64,000 nucleotides of DNA from DSCS01 sp035391585 (GCA_964574875.1 CAZNOX010000001.1:124001-188000), one strand, 5' to 3'. Positions 7,123-16,272 are shown, counted from the first letter of the stretch. Program-made: numbers and translations. The notes: generated by a model not told the origin, from the letters alone.

Positions 7123-9882
7123 TCACCTGCCTTCTTCTTGGACAACGCGGACACAGCGGCTGCACAGGTCCGGATGGTTCTCACTTTTTCCTACTGTCGG
7201 GGAATATTCCCAGCAACGCGAACACTTCTCATGAGGCGATTTGACAGCCCCTATGGAGAGGCCCGGCCAGTCGCTGCACGGGCTCATCCCGTCCTTTTTT
7301 TCCACAAAGACAGAAGAGACGATGTTCATCCGGCGCAGATCGTCCAGATGGCTTCTCAGGAAAGCTTCATCGTCCTGATCGTCTGTATGAAGATAAATAT
7401 AGGCATCCAGAGAGTGTCCGATCTCTCCGGAGTTTCGTTTGGCTTCAAGGATACGGCGGATATCGTCACGTAACGAGTCAAGACGCTCCCATTTTTCTGT
7501 GAGCTCTCTCTCCTCAGGGCAACTGATCTCCGGCCAGAGGGACAGATGAACGCTCTCTTCCAGAGAGGCCATCTCACGGAGATATCCCCAGACTTCTTCG
7601 GCCGTAAAGGGGATGAGAGGGGCAAGCATCCGGGTCAGGGCGGTGACCGTCTCCCAGACTACAGTCAATGTGGCCCTCCGGCTCATCCATTCTTTCCCGT
7701 CGGCATAGAGGTTGGATTTACTCCCGTCCAGGTAAGACGAGGAGAGTTTCACCGTGCAATAGTTGTGAATCGTATGGAAGACCTTGTGAAACTCAAAAGC
7801 CTCATAGGCCTTGTCCACATCCCTGGTGAGGGATTTCAGTTCCAGCATCATGTGACGGTCGATCTCAGGCATCTTCTCATAATCCACACGCCCCTTCTCC
7901 ACATCAAACCCGTGGAGGACACCCAGCATAAAGCGCAGGGTGTTCCTGATCCTCCGGTAGGCTTCTGCGATGCGTTTCATGATCTCTGCAGAGAGCGGGA
8001 CATCGTTACGGTAGTTTTCAGAAGCGATCCAGAGCCTGAGGACGTCAGCTCCGTACTCCCTGATGACATCCTGGGGGTCCACACCGTTCCCCTGGGACTT
8101 GGACATCTTCCGTCCTTCTCCGTCGACGATAAAACCGTGGGTCAGGACTGTTTTGAAGGGAGCTCTCCCCTGTTCTGCCGTACTCAGGGTAATGGCGCTG
8201 TTGAACCATCCCCTGTGCTGGTCCGACCCTTCGAGATAGAGGTCAGCGGGGAGGCCAAGAGCCTCAGACTTTTCCACAACACTCTTGTAGCTGGATCCCG
8301 ATTCAAACCAGACGTCCAGAATATTCATATCTTTTTCAAGCCCCGCATGGCCGCAGGAGGGGCAGCGGTTGAGTTCCCCCAGGATCTCGTCTTCTGTCCT
8401 GGTGAACCATCCGTCAGAGCCCTCTTCACCGATAAACTCCGCAGCTCGCTTCATGATCTTCTCGTCCACGGCATACTCAGAGCATTCCGGGCAGTGAAAC
8501 ATCGTGATGGGGACTCCCCAGCTTCTCTGCCGTGAGATACACCAGTCGGGACGGTCCTGGACCATCCCCCTGATCCTGTTTTCTCCCCATTCGGGGATCC
8601 ATTCTGTCTGTCCGATCTCATCGAGGATATGCTTTCTGAGATCCTTATGGTCGATCTTGACAAACCACTGCTCCGTGGCCCGGAAGATGACAGGCTTTTT
8701 GCACCGCCAGCAATGGGGATAGGAGTGAGAGATGGTTCCGGCGTGAACGAGAGCCTTCTTCTGCCGCAGAAGTTCCATGATAGGCTCATTGGCTTCAAAG
8801 ACCGAGACGCCCTCCATGGGTTTGAACTCCGCAGTAAAACGCCCGTTGTCATCCACGGGGTTCAATATGGGAAGGCCGTACTTCAGCCCTGTGATATAAT
8901 CCTCCTGCCCGTGTCCCGGGGCAGTATGGACACATCCGGTCCCTGTATCATCAGTCACATAGTCCGCCAGGACGACCCGGCTCAGACGTCCGTCAATGAA
9001 GGGATGTCTCGCTTCGCGCCCTTCCAGCTCTCGTCCGGTGAACTTCTCCGTGACGGTGTACTCTGTGATCCCGATCTCCTCCATCATCTTTTCAAGAAGA
9101 GGTTCTCCGACGATCCAGTGTTCGCCGTTCACAGCCACATCCACATAGGTGAAGTCAGGATGAAGAGCGATGGCCACATTGGCGGGGAGGGTCCATGGCG
9201 TGGTGGTCCAGATGATGAAAAAAGTCCCCTTCTTTTCACTGTCTTCAAACTTGACCGTGATGGAGGGAGAGGCATGATCCCCGTATTCGATCTCGGCTTC
9301 TGCCAGTGCTGTGGTGCAGTGTGAACACCAGTAAACGGGTTTTTTCTGTCTGAAGATATAACCGTCCATCACAAGTTTTGTAAAGATCTCGACGATCCCC
9401 TTTTCATAACTCCTGTCGATGGTCAGGTAAGGCTTGTCCCACTCTCCGAAGATCCCCAGCCGTTCAAAATCCCTGCGCTGTTTTTCCACGTATTTCAAAG
9501 CGTAATTCCGGCACTTCCTCCGGAATTCAGGAACCGAAAGAGCTTCGCTCCCCGGCTGTTTGGAGACTTCCAGTTCAATGGGGAGACCGTGACAGTCCCA
9601 TCCGGGGATATAGGGGGTCTTGTACCCCTTGAGTGATTTGTACTTCAGGATAAAGTCTTTTAATGTCTTGTTCAGGGCATGCCCCATGTGGATCATGCCG
9701 TTGGCATAGGGAGGGCCGTCGTGGAGAATATATTTCCCGCCGTTTTCCCTTTTTTTTATGATCTCTTCATAGATCCCCTTGTCCCGGCTCCATTGTTCAA
9801 TGATCTCTTTTTCCCGGACAGGGAGATTGGCTCTCATGGGAAAATCGGTTTTGGGTAAATTCAAAGTCTCTTTGTAATCCAC
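7123..9882 (-). CDS. ileS: Isoleucyl-tRNA synthetase
   Basis: Class I aminoacyl-tRNA synthetase charging tRNA-Ile, 919 residues. The HIGH-type motif lies in PPYANGMIHMGHA (about 57-69), KMSKS in GRKMSKSQGN, and the CP1 editing domain between them. A C-terminal zinc knuckle has paired CxxC motifs (CSRCW ... CSRC). The start is GTG at 9882, with GGAGG 8 nt upstream. Only 44 nt separate it from the barrel gene, so there is no room for a T-box leader. It probably shares a transcript with the genes upstream. Confidence 0.97.
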   Translation of the reverse strand: MDYKETLNLPKTDFPMRANLPVREKEIIEQWSRDKGIYEEIIKKRENGGKYILHDGPPYANGMIHMGHALNKTLKDFILKYKSLKGYKTPYIPGWDCHGLPIELEVSKQPGSEALSVPEFRRKCRNYALKYVEKQRRDFERLGIFGEWDKPYLTIDRSYEKGIVEIFTKLVMDGYIFRQKKPVYWCSHCTTALAEAEIEYGDHASPSITVKFEDSEKKGTFFIIWTTTPWTLPANVAIALHPDFTYVDVAVNGEHWIVGEPLLEKMMEEIGITEYTVTEKFTGRELEGREARHPFIDGRLSRVVLADYVTDDTGTGCVHTAPGHGQEDYITGLKYGLPILNPVDDNGRFTAEFKPMEGVSVFEANEPIMELLRQKKALVHAGTISHSYPHCWRCKKPVIFRATEQWFVKIDHKDLRKHILDEIGQTEWIPEWGENRIRGMVQDRPDWCISRQRSWGVPITMFHCPECSEYAVDEKIMKRAAEFIGEEGSDGWFTRTEDEILGELNRCPSCGHAGLEKDMNILDVWFESGSSYKSVVEKSEALGLPADLYLEGSDQHRGWFNSAITLSTAEQGRAPFKTVLTHGFIVDGEGRKMSKSQGNGVDPQDVIREYGADVLRLWIASENYRNDVPLSAEIMKRIAEAYRRIRNTLRFMLGVLHGFDVEKGRVDYEKMPEIDRHMMLELKSLTRDVDKAYEAFEFHKVFHTIHNYCTVKLSSSYLDGSKSNLYADGKEWMSRRATLTVVWETVTALTRMLAPLIPFTAEEVWGYLREMASLEESVHLSLWPEISCPEERELTEKWERLDSLRDDIRRILEAKRNSGEIGHSLDAYIYLHTDDQDDEAFLRSHLDDLRRMNIVSSVFVEKKDGMSPCSDWPGLSIGAVKSPHEKCSRCWEYSPTVGKSENHPDLCSRCVRVVQEEGR

Positions 9883-9926
9883 GTCTCTTTCCTCCTCTAA
9901 AGCCCCTTGCGGGGTGTTGCCGTCTT

Positions 9927-10868
9927 CTACCAGCTCAATCCGTAGGAAATACGGTGGGTGGCCCCCATATCACCGTACGGAGCATAAGCATAATCCAGAT
10001 GCCCGTCGAGTTTTTTGATCTTTTCACGGACTCCGAAACCGAAACTGATGCAATCCATGACATCATAATTCTCTTTGTGGCGGTATCCGGCCCTCACTGA
10101 AAGCCAGTCCGTCCACAGATACTCTACGCCTCCCGAAGGGGTGTATGTCTGCTCCCAATAGCCCTCGATATCCGCAGTCAGGACCAGTTTGTCTTTCATC
10201 TCCCCGTTTCTGAAGGTGTAGGAGATCCCCGCATTTGCCGTGAGCGGCATGGGAAAATCCCGCAGCTCAGTGTATCCGATCCGTGTTGTGGATGCATTCC
10301 GGACAGAGGCGGCCAGTTTGATCCGCTGATCCATAAGCATGATCTTGATTCCGCCGTTGAATCCCCAGTTGAGATCATCATACCCGTCGAGTCCGGTGTG
10401 TTCATAGATCCCCGAGACGCTGCCCCCGAGAAACATATTCTCACTCACGGGGAGCCCCACGCCGAAACTGCCGGCTATATTGTAAAAATGAAGGCTCTCG
10501 CCTGTCTCCAGGCCTGTATTATCCCTTTCGTCCATGGTGAACGTGATCCCCCGGAGGTCGAGCCCGAAGATCATGCCGAAATACTTTTTTGCAAAAGCCA
10601 GGTATTCAGCCCGCACATCACCGAACATCTCATTATGGGAAAAGGTGATCTCCATGTGCTCCACATGGGCCAGGCCTGCAGGATTCAGGCAGAAGGCATC
10701 CAGCCCGGACAAGACCGCCAGGCCTCCTCCGCCCAGAGCCAGGCTGCGTGCAGACATGTTCATCCGGAGAAGCTGTGCGCCTGTCCGGCCGGTTCCGGTG
10801 GTCTCAAAAGCCCGGGCCCCGCCTGCAAGGATCACAGCAAAGAGTAAAATGGCCAGAATCTTTTTCAT
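9927..10868 (-). CDS. PorV/PorQ-family (UPF0164-like) outer-membrane beta-barrel protein
   Basis: A 313-residue exported protein with a signal peptide (first 20 residues, ending ARA) and the family opening, with the SARSLALGGGGLAVLSG block and the NPAGLA turn. Alternating hydrophobic strands follow, and it ends in an aromatic residue (SYGLSW), as outer-membrane barrels do. PorV is the shuttle of the type IX secretion system, but this family also occurs in species without T9SS, and no other T9SS gene is here. It lies 9 nt after a small FlgD-type Ig protein and 44 nt before ileS. Confidence 0.8.
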   Translation of the reverse strand: MKKILAILLFAVILAGGARAFETTGTGRTGAQLLRMNMSARSLALGGGGLAVLSGLDAFCLNPAGLAHVEHMEITFSHNEMFGDVRAEYLAFAKKYFGMIFGLDLRGITFTMDERDNTGLETGESLHFYNIAGSFGVGLPVSENMFLGGSVSGIYEHTGLDGYDDLNWGFNGGIKIMLMDQRIKLAASVRNASTTRIGYTELRDFPMPLTANAGISYTFRNGEMKDKLVLTADIEGYWEQTYTPSGGVEYLWTDWLSVRAGYRHKENYDVMDCISFGFGVREKIKKLDGHLDYAYAPYGDMGATHRISYGLSW

Positions 10869-10877
10869 AGCCCCCCC

Positions 10878-11264
10878 TTAATCGATAAAGACGAATTTGC
10901 CCTTGTAGGCTTCGTCGTCAGTCCCTGTCGCCGTGGGAAACGTCACGGTGAGGGCATAAAAGTAGACCCCGCCTGCCACGACCCAGCCGTTGTCGTTTTG
11001 GCCGTTCCAGGTGACTGTTCCCGTGGAGAGGAGGGCCAGGTCAGTGACCTTGACCAGGCGGACCCGGTCGCCGTTGAGATTGTAAATCGTCAATTCCGCT
11101 GTGACAGCGTCTGCCCTGATATTGAAATCGATCCCGCCATTGGCAGAGTTGTTTTCTCCGAAACGCCACGGATTGGGGTGTGGTGCCGGTTCCACGGCAA
11201 AGAGCACCCCGGTGAGCACAAATGCCATAAGGAAAAGCGTCAGGAATTTTGAAAAAGCTTTCAA
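10878..11264 (-). CDS. Small secreted protein made of one FlgD-type Ig-like / T9SS C-terminal-like domain
   Basis: About 128 residues: a signal peptide, then a single beta-sandwich. The pattern runs AELTIYNLNGDRVRL, then the turn WNGQNDNGWVVAGGVYFY, then GKFVFID at the end. This is the hallmark of FlgD_Ig-like domains and of type IX sorting domains, normally the last ~90 residues of large exported proteins. Here it is nearly the whole protein. I prefer the TTG at 11264: AAGGAGG stands 5 nt upstream, whereas the earlier in-frame TTG at 11270 abuts it. It is 9 nt from the PorV-type gene, so the two are likely partners. Confidence 0.72.
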   Translation of the reverse strand: MKAFSKFLTLFLMAFVLTGVLFAVEPAPHPNPWRFGENNSANGGIDFNIRADAVTAELTIYNLNGDRVRLVKVTDLALLSTGTVTWNGQNDNGWVVAGGVYFYALTVTFPTATGTDDEAYKGKFVFID

Positions 11265-11295
11265 AATCAACCTCCTTTGGTTTCAGATACTACGT

Positions 11296-12120
11296 TTATT
11301 TCACTTCTCTGTCAAGTTCTTTAATGACACGGGCGATGACACGCGCCAAAAGCTCTCCGCTTTGAGAAGCCGTGGTCACAACATCCTCAAAAGACCCTTT
11401 ATTTGCGCCTTTTCCGCCGAATTTATTGGCGATGACAGAAAATCCCAGAACTCGCATTCCGCAATGGACAGCGGCGATCACCTCCGTGACCGTGGACATG
11501 CCCACAGCATGCGCTCCCAGAAGACTCACCATGCGGTATTCGGCATCCGTCTCCATCGAGGGGCCCCGTAATCCGAAATAGACTCCTTCTTTCAGAGGAA
11601 CCCCTTCGTCAGCAGCGGCCTTCCGGGCCAGCCTCTGCAGTTCCGGGTCATAAGCTTTGTCCATTTCAGGAAAGCGCGGGCCGAGACTGTCATCATTGGG
11701 CCCGGTGAGAGGGTTGCCCCCTGTGAAGTTGATATGGTCTGTGATCAGCATGAGGTCACCGGGGTCAAGATGGCTTCCCACTCCGCCGGCGGCATTGGAG
11801 ACGATATAGACCCGGCATCCCAGAAGGCGCATGACGCGCACGGGGAAGGCGATGTCAGCAGGCCCGTAGCCCTCATACAAGTGAAAACGGCCCTGCATGA
11901 AGAGGACATTCCGGTTTCCCACGCGGTTCATGGCAAGGATCCCCTCATGGGTCCCCACCGTGGAGAGGGGAAACCCGGGGATCTCCTGATAGGGGATCTC
12001 GGCCAGACGTTCTCCCGACCGGGCCAATCCACCGAGTCCGGTTCCCAGGACCACGCCGATGCCGGGGTCTGAAAAGCCCCTTTCCCTGAGATATTCTGCT
12101 GTCTTCCGGTATTGTTCCAT
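11296..12120 (-). CDS. punA: Purine nucleoside phosphorylase
   Basis: Phosphorolysis of (deoxy)guanosine and inosine for purine salvage. It is a trimeric PNP/MTAP-type enzyme of 274 residues. Motifs: phosphate loop GTGLG (near residue 26), MQGRFHLYEGY, SNAAGGVG, GPSMETDAEYRM and GMSTVTEV. The ATG at 12120 has AAGGAAGG upstream. The loop reading IANKFGG replaces the usual ITN with a Lys, which may affect base preference. It follows yggS-yggT and precedes the FlgD/PorV pair. With deoC elsewhere in the window it suggests use of nucleosides as carbon source. Confidence 0.93.
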   Translation of the reverse strand: MEQYRKTAEYLRERGFSDPGIGVVLGTGLGGLARSGERLAEIPYQEIPGFPLSTVGTHEGILAMNRVGNRNVLFMQGRFHLYEGYGPADIAFPVRVMRLLGCRVYIVSNAAGGVGSHLDPGDLMLITDHINFTGGNPLTGPNDDSLGPRFPEMDKAYDPELQRLARKAAADEGVPLKEGVYFGLRGPSMETDAEYRMVSLLGAHAVGMSTVTEVIAAVHCGMRVLGFSVIANKFGGKGANKGSFEDVVTTASQSGELLARVIARVIKELDREVK

Positions 12121-12159
12121 AGCATCCTTCCTTTTTAAAACGGCTTTCCCGGCCCGGGG

Positions 12160-13017
12160 TCAAAAAATGAAATTGATGATCAGGATGAGAAACCACCGGA
12201 CAATGATCATCACAGCGATGGCCACCACAGGGGTAAAATCCAGCCCGATCTTGTAAGGAGGAAAGAGGCGCCGGAGCGGCATGAGGAGGGGCTCGGTGAG
12301 AAAGACGAGGTTTTCCATGATAAAGTTGTTCTGGGGGACGGCAAACCAGGAAAAGAGAGCCCTGAGAATGATGAGAATGACCCAGAGGGACATAAACATG
12401 TTGACCAGAGCTTCCAGCCCGCGGCCGAGGTTTTCCATGAAAGAGACAGCGTCTCCCAACAGGCCGCTGAGCAGGGTCATGATGAACGCACTGAGAAGAA
12501 GGACAAAAAAGATCCCCAGGAATGGTGTATAATCCCTCCTCTTTCCGCACAGCCCGGGGAAGACCCTTCTCCAGGGGGCGATGACCGTGTCGCTTGCAAA
12601 ATGGATGATCCGGGCGAGCTCACCGTAAGCATAGGGGCCCCGCATGAGGATGAAAAAGTCGGCGATGAAAAGAAAACAGAAGAGGTAGAAAAAATAGGTC
12701 ACGAAAGAGGCTGTCATATAGACGAGCCCTCCGAACGCTGTCTTGTCCGGATTGTCAAAAATCCAGAAAAAGGAATAGAGGCTGACAAAGATGATGGTGA
12801 CATAGAGGGCACGGACATCATGTTTCCGCGCAGTCACCTTCTTGTGCCCGAAAAGGCGCAGAACAGGTTCTGTCGCGTAATAGATCACCTTATAAAGACG
12901 GTTGAAGATGATCTGTTTTCTGAACGGCACAAAAAGCCGGATGATAAAAAACATGATGTAGGTGTTCAGGAGGATGACAATCAAGTTCAGAGAATATGTA
13001 AACCGTACAATATGCAT
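12160..13017 (-). CDS. YggT-family integral membrane protein
   Basis: A 285-residue inner-membrane protein with about seven hydrophobic segments. Its C-terminal half shows the YggT pattern (short loops, LFSWF ... PLLMPLRRLFPPY). The paired P-L-R-R/W-R-R-V-F-P blocks at both ends suggest two YggT repeats. It is longer than typical YggT (about 90-190 residues). The ATG at 13017 overlaps the yggS stop as TGATG, so the longer upstream in-frame extension is not real. yggS-yggT adjacency is widely conserved. YggT function is poorly known; osmotic stress and cell-division roles have been proposed. Confidence 0.82.
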   Translation of the reverse strand: MHIVRFTYSLNLIVILLNTYIMFFIIRLFVPFRKQIIFNRLYKVIYYATEPVLRLFGHKKVTARKHDVRALYVTIIFVSLYSFFWIFDNPDKTAFGGLVYMTASFVTYFFYLFCFLFIADFFILMRGPYAYGELARIIHFASDTVIAPWRRVFPGLCGKRRDYTPFLGIFFVLLLSAFIMTLLSGLLGDAVSFMENLGRGLEALVNMFMSLWVILIILRALFSWFAVPQNNFIMENLVFLTEPLLMPLRRLFPPYKIGLDFTPVVAIAVMIIVRWFLILIINFIF

Positions 13018-13703
13018 CAGACACCCCTCTCTCCAAATAGTGCAGTCCCGATCCGTATGAGATTGCTTCCTTCTTCCACAGCGACGAGGTAATCCTGGCT
13101 CATTCCCATGGAAAGCCACTCCACAGCGATGTTGTTTCCGTTGTTCCAGGACCGTAATGTCTCGTAGATCCTGTAAGCTTCCGCCGCTTTTTTATGAAGA
13201 AGGCTCTTATCATCAGACAGCGGCAGCATGGTCATGAGTCCGGTCACCCTGACCCTTTCGCATTCTGCGGCCTCTCCCATGACCTCCCCGACCCTTTCAG
13301 GGGAAAACCCGTACTTGGACTCTTCCCCGGCGACATTGACTTCTATAAAAAGATCCATCTCCCTGTCCCGTTTCACAGCAGCCAGATCCAGCGCTCTCAG
13401 AAGGTCGATGCTGTCCACGGACTGGATACAGGAAAAGAGGTCGAATGTGTATTTGATCTTGTTCTTCTGCAGATGCCCGATGAAATGGCGCCGGGCTTCG
13501 GGGACGAAAGGATACTTCTCCCGCGCTTCCTGTATGCGGTTTTCGCCTACCATATCGACTCCGCCCCGAAGAGCCTCTTTGACCTCGTCCAGGGAGCGGG
13601 TCTTTGTCGCTGCGCACAGAGCCACTCTCTGTGAGAGCCCCTTTTTCGCCTGAACAGTCTCAACGGCCTCCCTGACGCGGAGGATATTCTCTTTAATACT
13701 CAT
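13017..13703 (-). CDS. YggS/PLPBP pyridoxal-5'-phosphate homeostasis protein
   Basis: A single-domain TIM-barrel PLP carrier without known catalysis, 228 residues. The PLP lysine is K34 in ATKTRS. The family blocks GENRIQEA, HFIGHLQKNK, IQSVDS and GLMTMLPL, and a C-terminal LSMGMSQDY loop that contacts the phosphate, are all present. The ATG is at 13703. A promoter (13742-13769) makes it the probable first gene of the long minus-strand run. It is coupled to yggT by a TGATG overlap. Confidence 0.93.
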   Translation of the reverse strand: MSIKENILRVREAVETVQAKKGLSQRVALCAATKTRSLDEVKEALRGGVDMVGENRIQEAREKYPFVPEARRHFIGHLQKNKIKYTFDLFSCIQSVDSIDLLRALDLAAVKRDREMDLFIEVNVAGEESKYGFSPERVGEVMGEAAECERVRVTGLMTMLPLSDDKSLLHKKAAEAYRIYETLRSWNNGNNIAVEWLSMGMSQDYLVAVEEGSNLIRIGTALFGERGV

Positions 13704-13741
13704 ACTCCTGCCTTTGCAGATAATTCGTCTTCCCTAACTTT

Positions 13742-13769
13742 ATTCTAATTCAAGACGGATAAAATTCAA
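13742..13769 (-). promoter_or_regulatory. Promoter of yggS
   Basis: TTGAAT (13769-13764), a 16-nt spacer and TAGAAT (13747-13742) on the minus strand, about 39 nt before the yggS ATG. It is probably the head of the minus-strand housekeeping array. Confidence 0.6.
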
Positions 13770-13806
13770 GTCCATTTTTCGACGCATTCTTCTCTCTTCT
13801 CCGGGT

Positions 13807-14349
13807 TCACTCCTCTTCATCAAGAAGTTCGTCCAGTGTTTTCACATAGAGAGCAAGATCCCGGGGTGTGTAGAGGACAAAGCGGATATGCTCCACGATA
13901 TGCAGGCCCGGAAGAAGCGAGAGGACTGTTTTCAGAGCCACAAGAGCGGCCTCTTCCGCCGGATACCCGAAAATCCCCGTGGAGAGGGCCGGGAAAGCGA
14001 CTGAACGGATCTCATGGGTCTCGGCCAGGTGCAATGCCGCTCTGTAGCAGGAACTCAAAAGCTCTTTTTCAGGCTTGTCCACCCCGTAGACAGGCCCCAG
14101 GCAATGGATGACAGCCCTGTTGGGAAGGCGGTGGGCACCGGTGATCACAGCCTCCCCCGGCCTGATGGGTCCCAGGGGGAGAGCCTCTTTTTCCAGCCCG
14201 GGCCCGGCAGCCCGGTGAAGCGCTCCGGCCACTCCACCACCGCTTCTCAGAAAAGCATTGGACGCATTGACCACCGCCTCCATATCAGGCTGACAGGCAA
14301 TATCTCCGCACAGGCAGGAGAGGGTCTTTGCGCGGATAAGGCGTTCCAT
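13807..14349 (-). CDS. Macrodomain protein (ADP-ribose/O-acetyl-ADP-ribose binding)
   Basis: A stand-alone 180-residue macrodomain. The GDI strand, VVNASNAFLRSGGGVAGALH loop and ALSTGIFGYP loop match the ADP-ribose-binding motifs of the MacroD/YmdB class. Members remove ADP-ribose from proteins or hydrolyse O-acetyl-ADP-ribose. The ATG at 14349 has AAGGAGG four bases upstream. An ATG eight codons earlier has no support. It is divergent from the DUF368 gene. No ADP-ribosyltransferase or sirtuin gene is adjacent. Confidence 0.9.
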   Translation of the reverse strand: MERLIRAKTLSCLCGDIACQPDMEAVVNASNAFLRSGGGVAGALHRAAGPGLEKEALPLGPIRPGEAVITGAHRLPNRAVIHCLGPVYGVDKPEKELLSSCYRAALHLAETHEIRSVAFPALSTGIFGYPAEEAALVALKTVLSLLPGLHIVEHIRFVLYTPRDLALYVKTLDELLDEEE

Positions 14350-14431
14350 GGCACCTCCTTGGGCCGGGGTCATCCTGATACATTAGCAAAGAGAGGAGGT
14401 TTTTCAATACTTTTCCCTCCTCTTCCCTTTA

Positions 14432-14459
14432 TTGACTTTCCCTGCTTTTCTCTTATAAT
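14432..14459 (+). promoter_or_regulatory. Promoter placing the transcript start at the ATG of the DUF368 gene
   Basis: TTGACT (14432-14437), a 16-nt spacer and TATAAT (14454-14459). The start codon begins only 6 nt later, and there is no Shine-Dalgarno between. The mRNA is predicted to be leaderless. Confidence 0.75.
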
Positions 14460-14465
14460 CATCCC

Positions 14466-15368
14466 ATGGAAAAACAGGACGTTCCTTTTACCATCGTGAT
14501 CAAAGGTTTTCTCATGGGGATCGCCGATATCATCCCGGGGATCTCCGGCGGGACCATCGCCCTTCTCGCGGGGATCTACACCCCCTTTATCGACGGGCTC
14601 AGCGCCCTGACCTCCCTTTTTACAGACAGGAGAGCCTTTCGGCCCCATAGAAATTTTCTTCTTCTCCTTGGAGCCGGGATCCTCACCGCCCTGGTCACAG
14701 GCATCAAGGTCATGAGCTTTCTTCTTTCCCGCTTCCCTGCTGCGACCTATGCCTTTTTTATCGGGCTCATCCTCTTCTCGCTCCATGAGCCCCTGAAAGA
14801 GTCTCTCCCCCTCAGGAGAGGCCGGCTTGCGGCCCTGGCTGCAGGTTTCACCGCCGCCTTCCTCATCTCAGGCCTTCCTGTGCAGGAAGCCGGCCTTCCC
14901 GGTGCCGCGCTCTTCTTCCCCGCAGGGATCCTGGCCGTGAGCGCCATGATGCTTCCGGGGATCAGCGGATCGTTTATCCTGCTGATCACGGGTTTTTACG
15001 AAGCGGTCATCATCTACGGGAACCGGTTCATCGATTATCTCATCTCCCTTTTTTCGGCCCCCCTCCCCTTTCCCGGAGAGGCCTTTTTGGCCCTTGTCTC
15101 TCTTTTTGCGGGAATCGCCCTGGGGCTCATGACTGTCTCCAAGGGGATCAAAGCCCTCCTGGTGAAGCATCACGGGATCACCCTCGCGTTTCTGACCGGT
15201 TTTATCGGAGGGGCCCTGAGAAAGCCAGTGACCCTGGTGATAACCCATTCCGGGCCCCGTTATGAAGAGCTCCTTCCCGTCCTGCTCTTTTTTCTGTTGG
15301 GCGGCGGCACAGCCGTGCTTCTGCTGACTCTGGAAAAGAGAAGGCGTCAGGGAGAAAGACGTCCCTGA
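14466..15368 (+). CDS. DUF368 polytopic membrane protein, undecaprenyl-phosphate transporter family
   Basis: A 300-residue inner-membrane protein with 8-9 hydrophobic segments. It carries the DUF368 signature near the N-terminus (MGIADIIPGISGGTIALLAG) and a second inverted copy near the middle (SAMMLPGISGSFILLI). DUF368 proteins (PopT) have been shown to recycle undecaprenyl phosphate across the membrane for envelope synthesis. The start at 14466 lies 6 nt after a TATAAT box with no Shine-Dalgarno. The 3' end overlaps the convergent radical SAM gene by 22 nt. Confidence 0.9.
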   Translation: MEKQDVPFTIVIKGFLMGIADIIPGISGGTIALLAGIYTPFIDGLSALTSLFTDRRAFRPHRNFLLLLGAGILTALVTGIKVMSFLLSRFPAATYAFFIGLILFSLHEPLKESLPLRRGRLAALAAGFTAAFLISGLPVQEAGLPGAALFFPAGILAVSAMMLPGISGSFILLITGFYEAVIIYGNRFIDYLISLFSAPLPFPGEAFLALVSLFAGIALGLMTVSKGIKALLVKHHGITLAFLTGFIGGALRKPVTLVITHSGPRYEELLPVLLFFLLGGGTAVLLLTLEKRRRQGERRP

Positions 15369-16222
15369 AAACGTCCTGACCGGGCCATGGTTCTTCTGAT
15401 ATCAGCAAGGATCTCGTCTTTGGACATGGGCCAGTGCGGAGCCAGGAGACGTCCGCTCCTCTCTTCACCGAGAATACGATGCACCACGATATCACTCCGC
15501 AGGTTTTCAAGACAGACGATGAGATCCTCTTTATACTCGTCATAGGTCAGAGGTGTGTAAGAACCGGATTCATAGAGACGCGCCAGTTCTGTCCCCCTGA
15601 GGACATAGAGATGATGAAACTTGATCCCCTGTATGGGAAGACGGGAGAGACGGCGGACACTTTCGGCCATCATCTCCCGGGTCTCCCCGGGAAGCCCCAG
15701 GATCATGTGCACCGTGCATTTGATCCCTGTCCCTTCCAGCAGAGCCAGGGCCCGGATAAAATCGTCATAGGTATGGCCCCGTTTCACTCTCTGAAGAGTC
15801 TCGTTGAACGTGGACTGGAGCCCGAACTCCACCCAGACATCATATGAAGAGGCATAACTCGCGATCAGGCTGATGATCTCCGGGCTCACGGCATCGGGAC
15901 GGGTCCCGATGATCAGGCCGATAAAGGGGAGGATGGAGAGCCCGCGGTCATAGAGGCTTCTGAGCTCCTCTGCGGGAGCGGCTGTGTTTGTCCCTTTTTG
16001 AAAATAGAGATAGAAATCCCGCGCCTTATAGCGCTTTTCATAAAACGCTTTCAGCCGCAGGACCTGGTCTTCGAGACTCTCTTCGGGAGGGCTGTAATAG
16101 CTGTTCTCACAATAGATGCACTGCCCTGAACATCCCAGGAAACCATCCACGGAGATCCTGAATGCTTTGGTCTTGTAACGATCCCGGATATAACGGGCAA
16201 ACGTGAGGTAAGGAGCAGCCAT
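15347..16222 (-). CDS. YhcC/TIGR01212-type radical SAM protein
   Basis: A 291-residue radical SAM protein. The cluster Cys are C31, C35 and C38 (CSGQCIYC). Family blocks include the FQKGTNTAAPAEEL stretch, IGTRPD and a HMILGLPGE glycyl loop. This family sits near Elp3-like enzymes; E. coli YhcC has no firmly assigned reaction. The ATG at 16222 has an extended -10 box (TGATAAGAT) ending 6 nt upstream and no Shine-Dalgarno. It is divergent from tadA and convergent with the DUF368 gene. Confidence 0.87.
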   Translation of the reverse strand: MAAPYLTFARYIRDRYKTKAFRISVDGFLGCSGQCIYCENSYYSPPEESLEDQVLRLKAFYEKRYKARDFYLYFQKGTNTAAPAEELRSLYDRGLSILPFIGLIIGTRPDAVSPEIISLIASYASSYDVWVEFGLQSTFNETLQRVKRGHTYDDFIRALALLEGTGIKCTVHMILGLPGETREMMAESVRRLSRLPIQGIKFHHLYVLRGTELARLYESGSYTPLTYDEYKEDLIVCLENLRSDIVVHRILGEERSGRLLAPHWPMSKDEILADIRRTMARSGRFQGRLSP

Positions 16223-16228
16223 GACCCC

Positions 16229-16237
16229 ATCTTATCA
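16229..16237 (-). promoter_or_regulatory. Extended -10 promoter of the YhcC-type gene, likely leaderless
   Basis: TGA+TAAGAT on the minus strand ends 6 nt before the ATG at 16222. No convincing -35 was found. The extended -10 (TGn) would compensate. Confidence 0.55.
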
Positions 16238-16272
16238 CAGAAGCCGGGAAGCGCCAGTTTTTTGTCTTTTCC

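Noticed and set aside
7546..8535. Long plus-strand open frame (329 codons) opposite ileS.
   Set aside because: It is the antisense of conserved synthetase coding sequence, with no ribosome site or family resemblance.
9883..9926. Possible T-box leader before ileS.
   Set aside because: Only 44 nt separate ileS from the previous gene, too little for a T-box.
9927..11264. Full type IX secretion system.
   Set aside because: Only a PorV-family barrel and a CTD-like domain are present; no other T9SS component is in the window.
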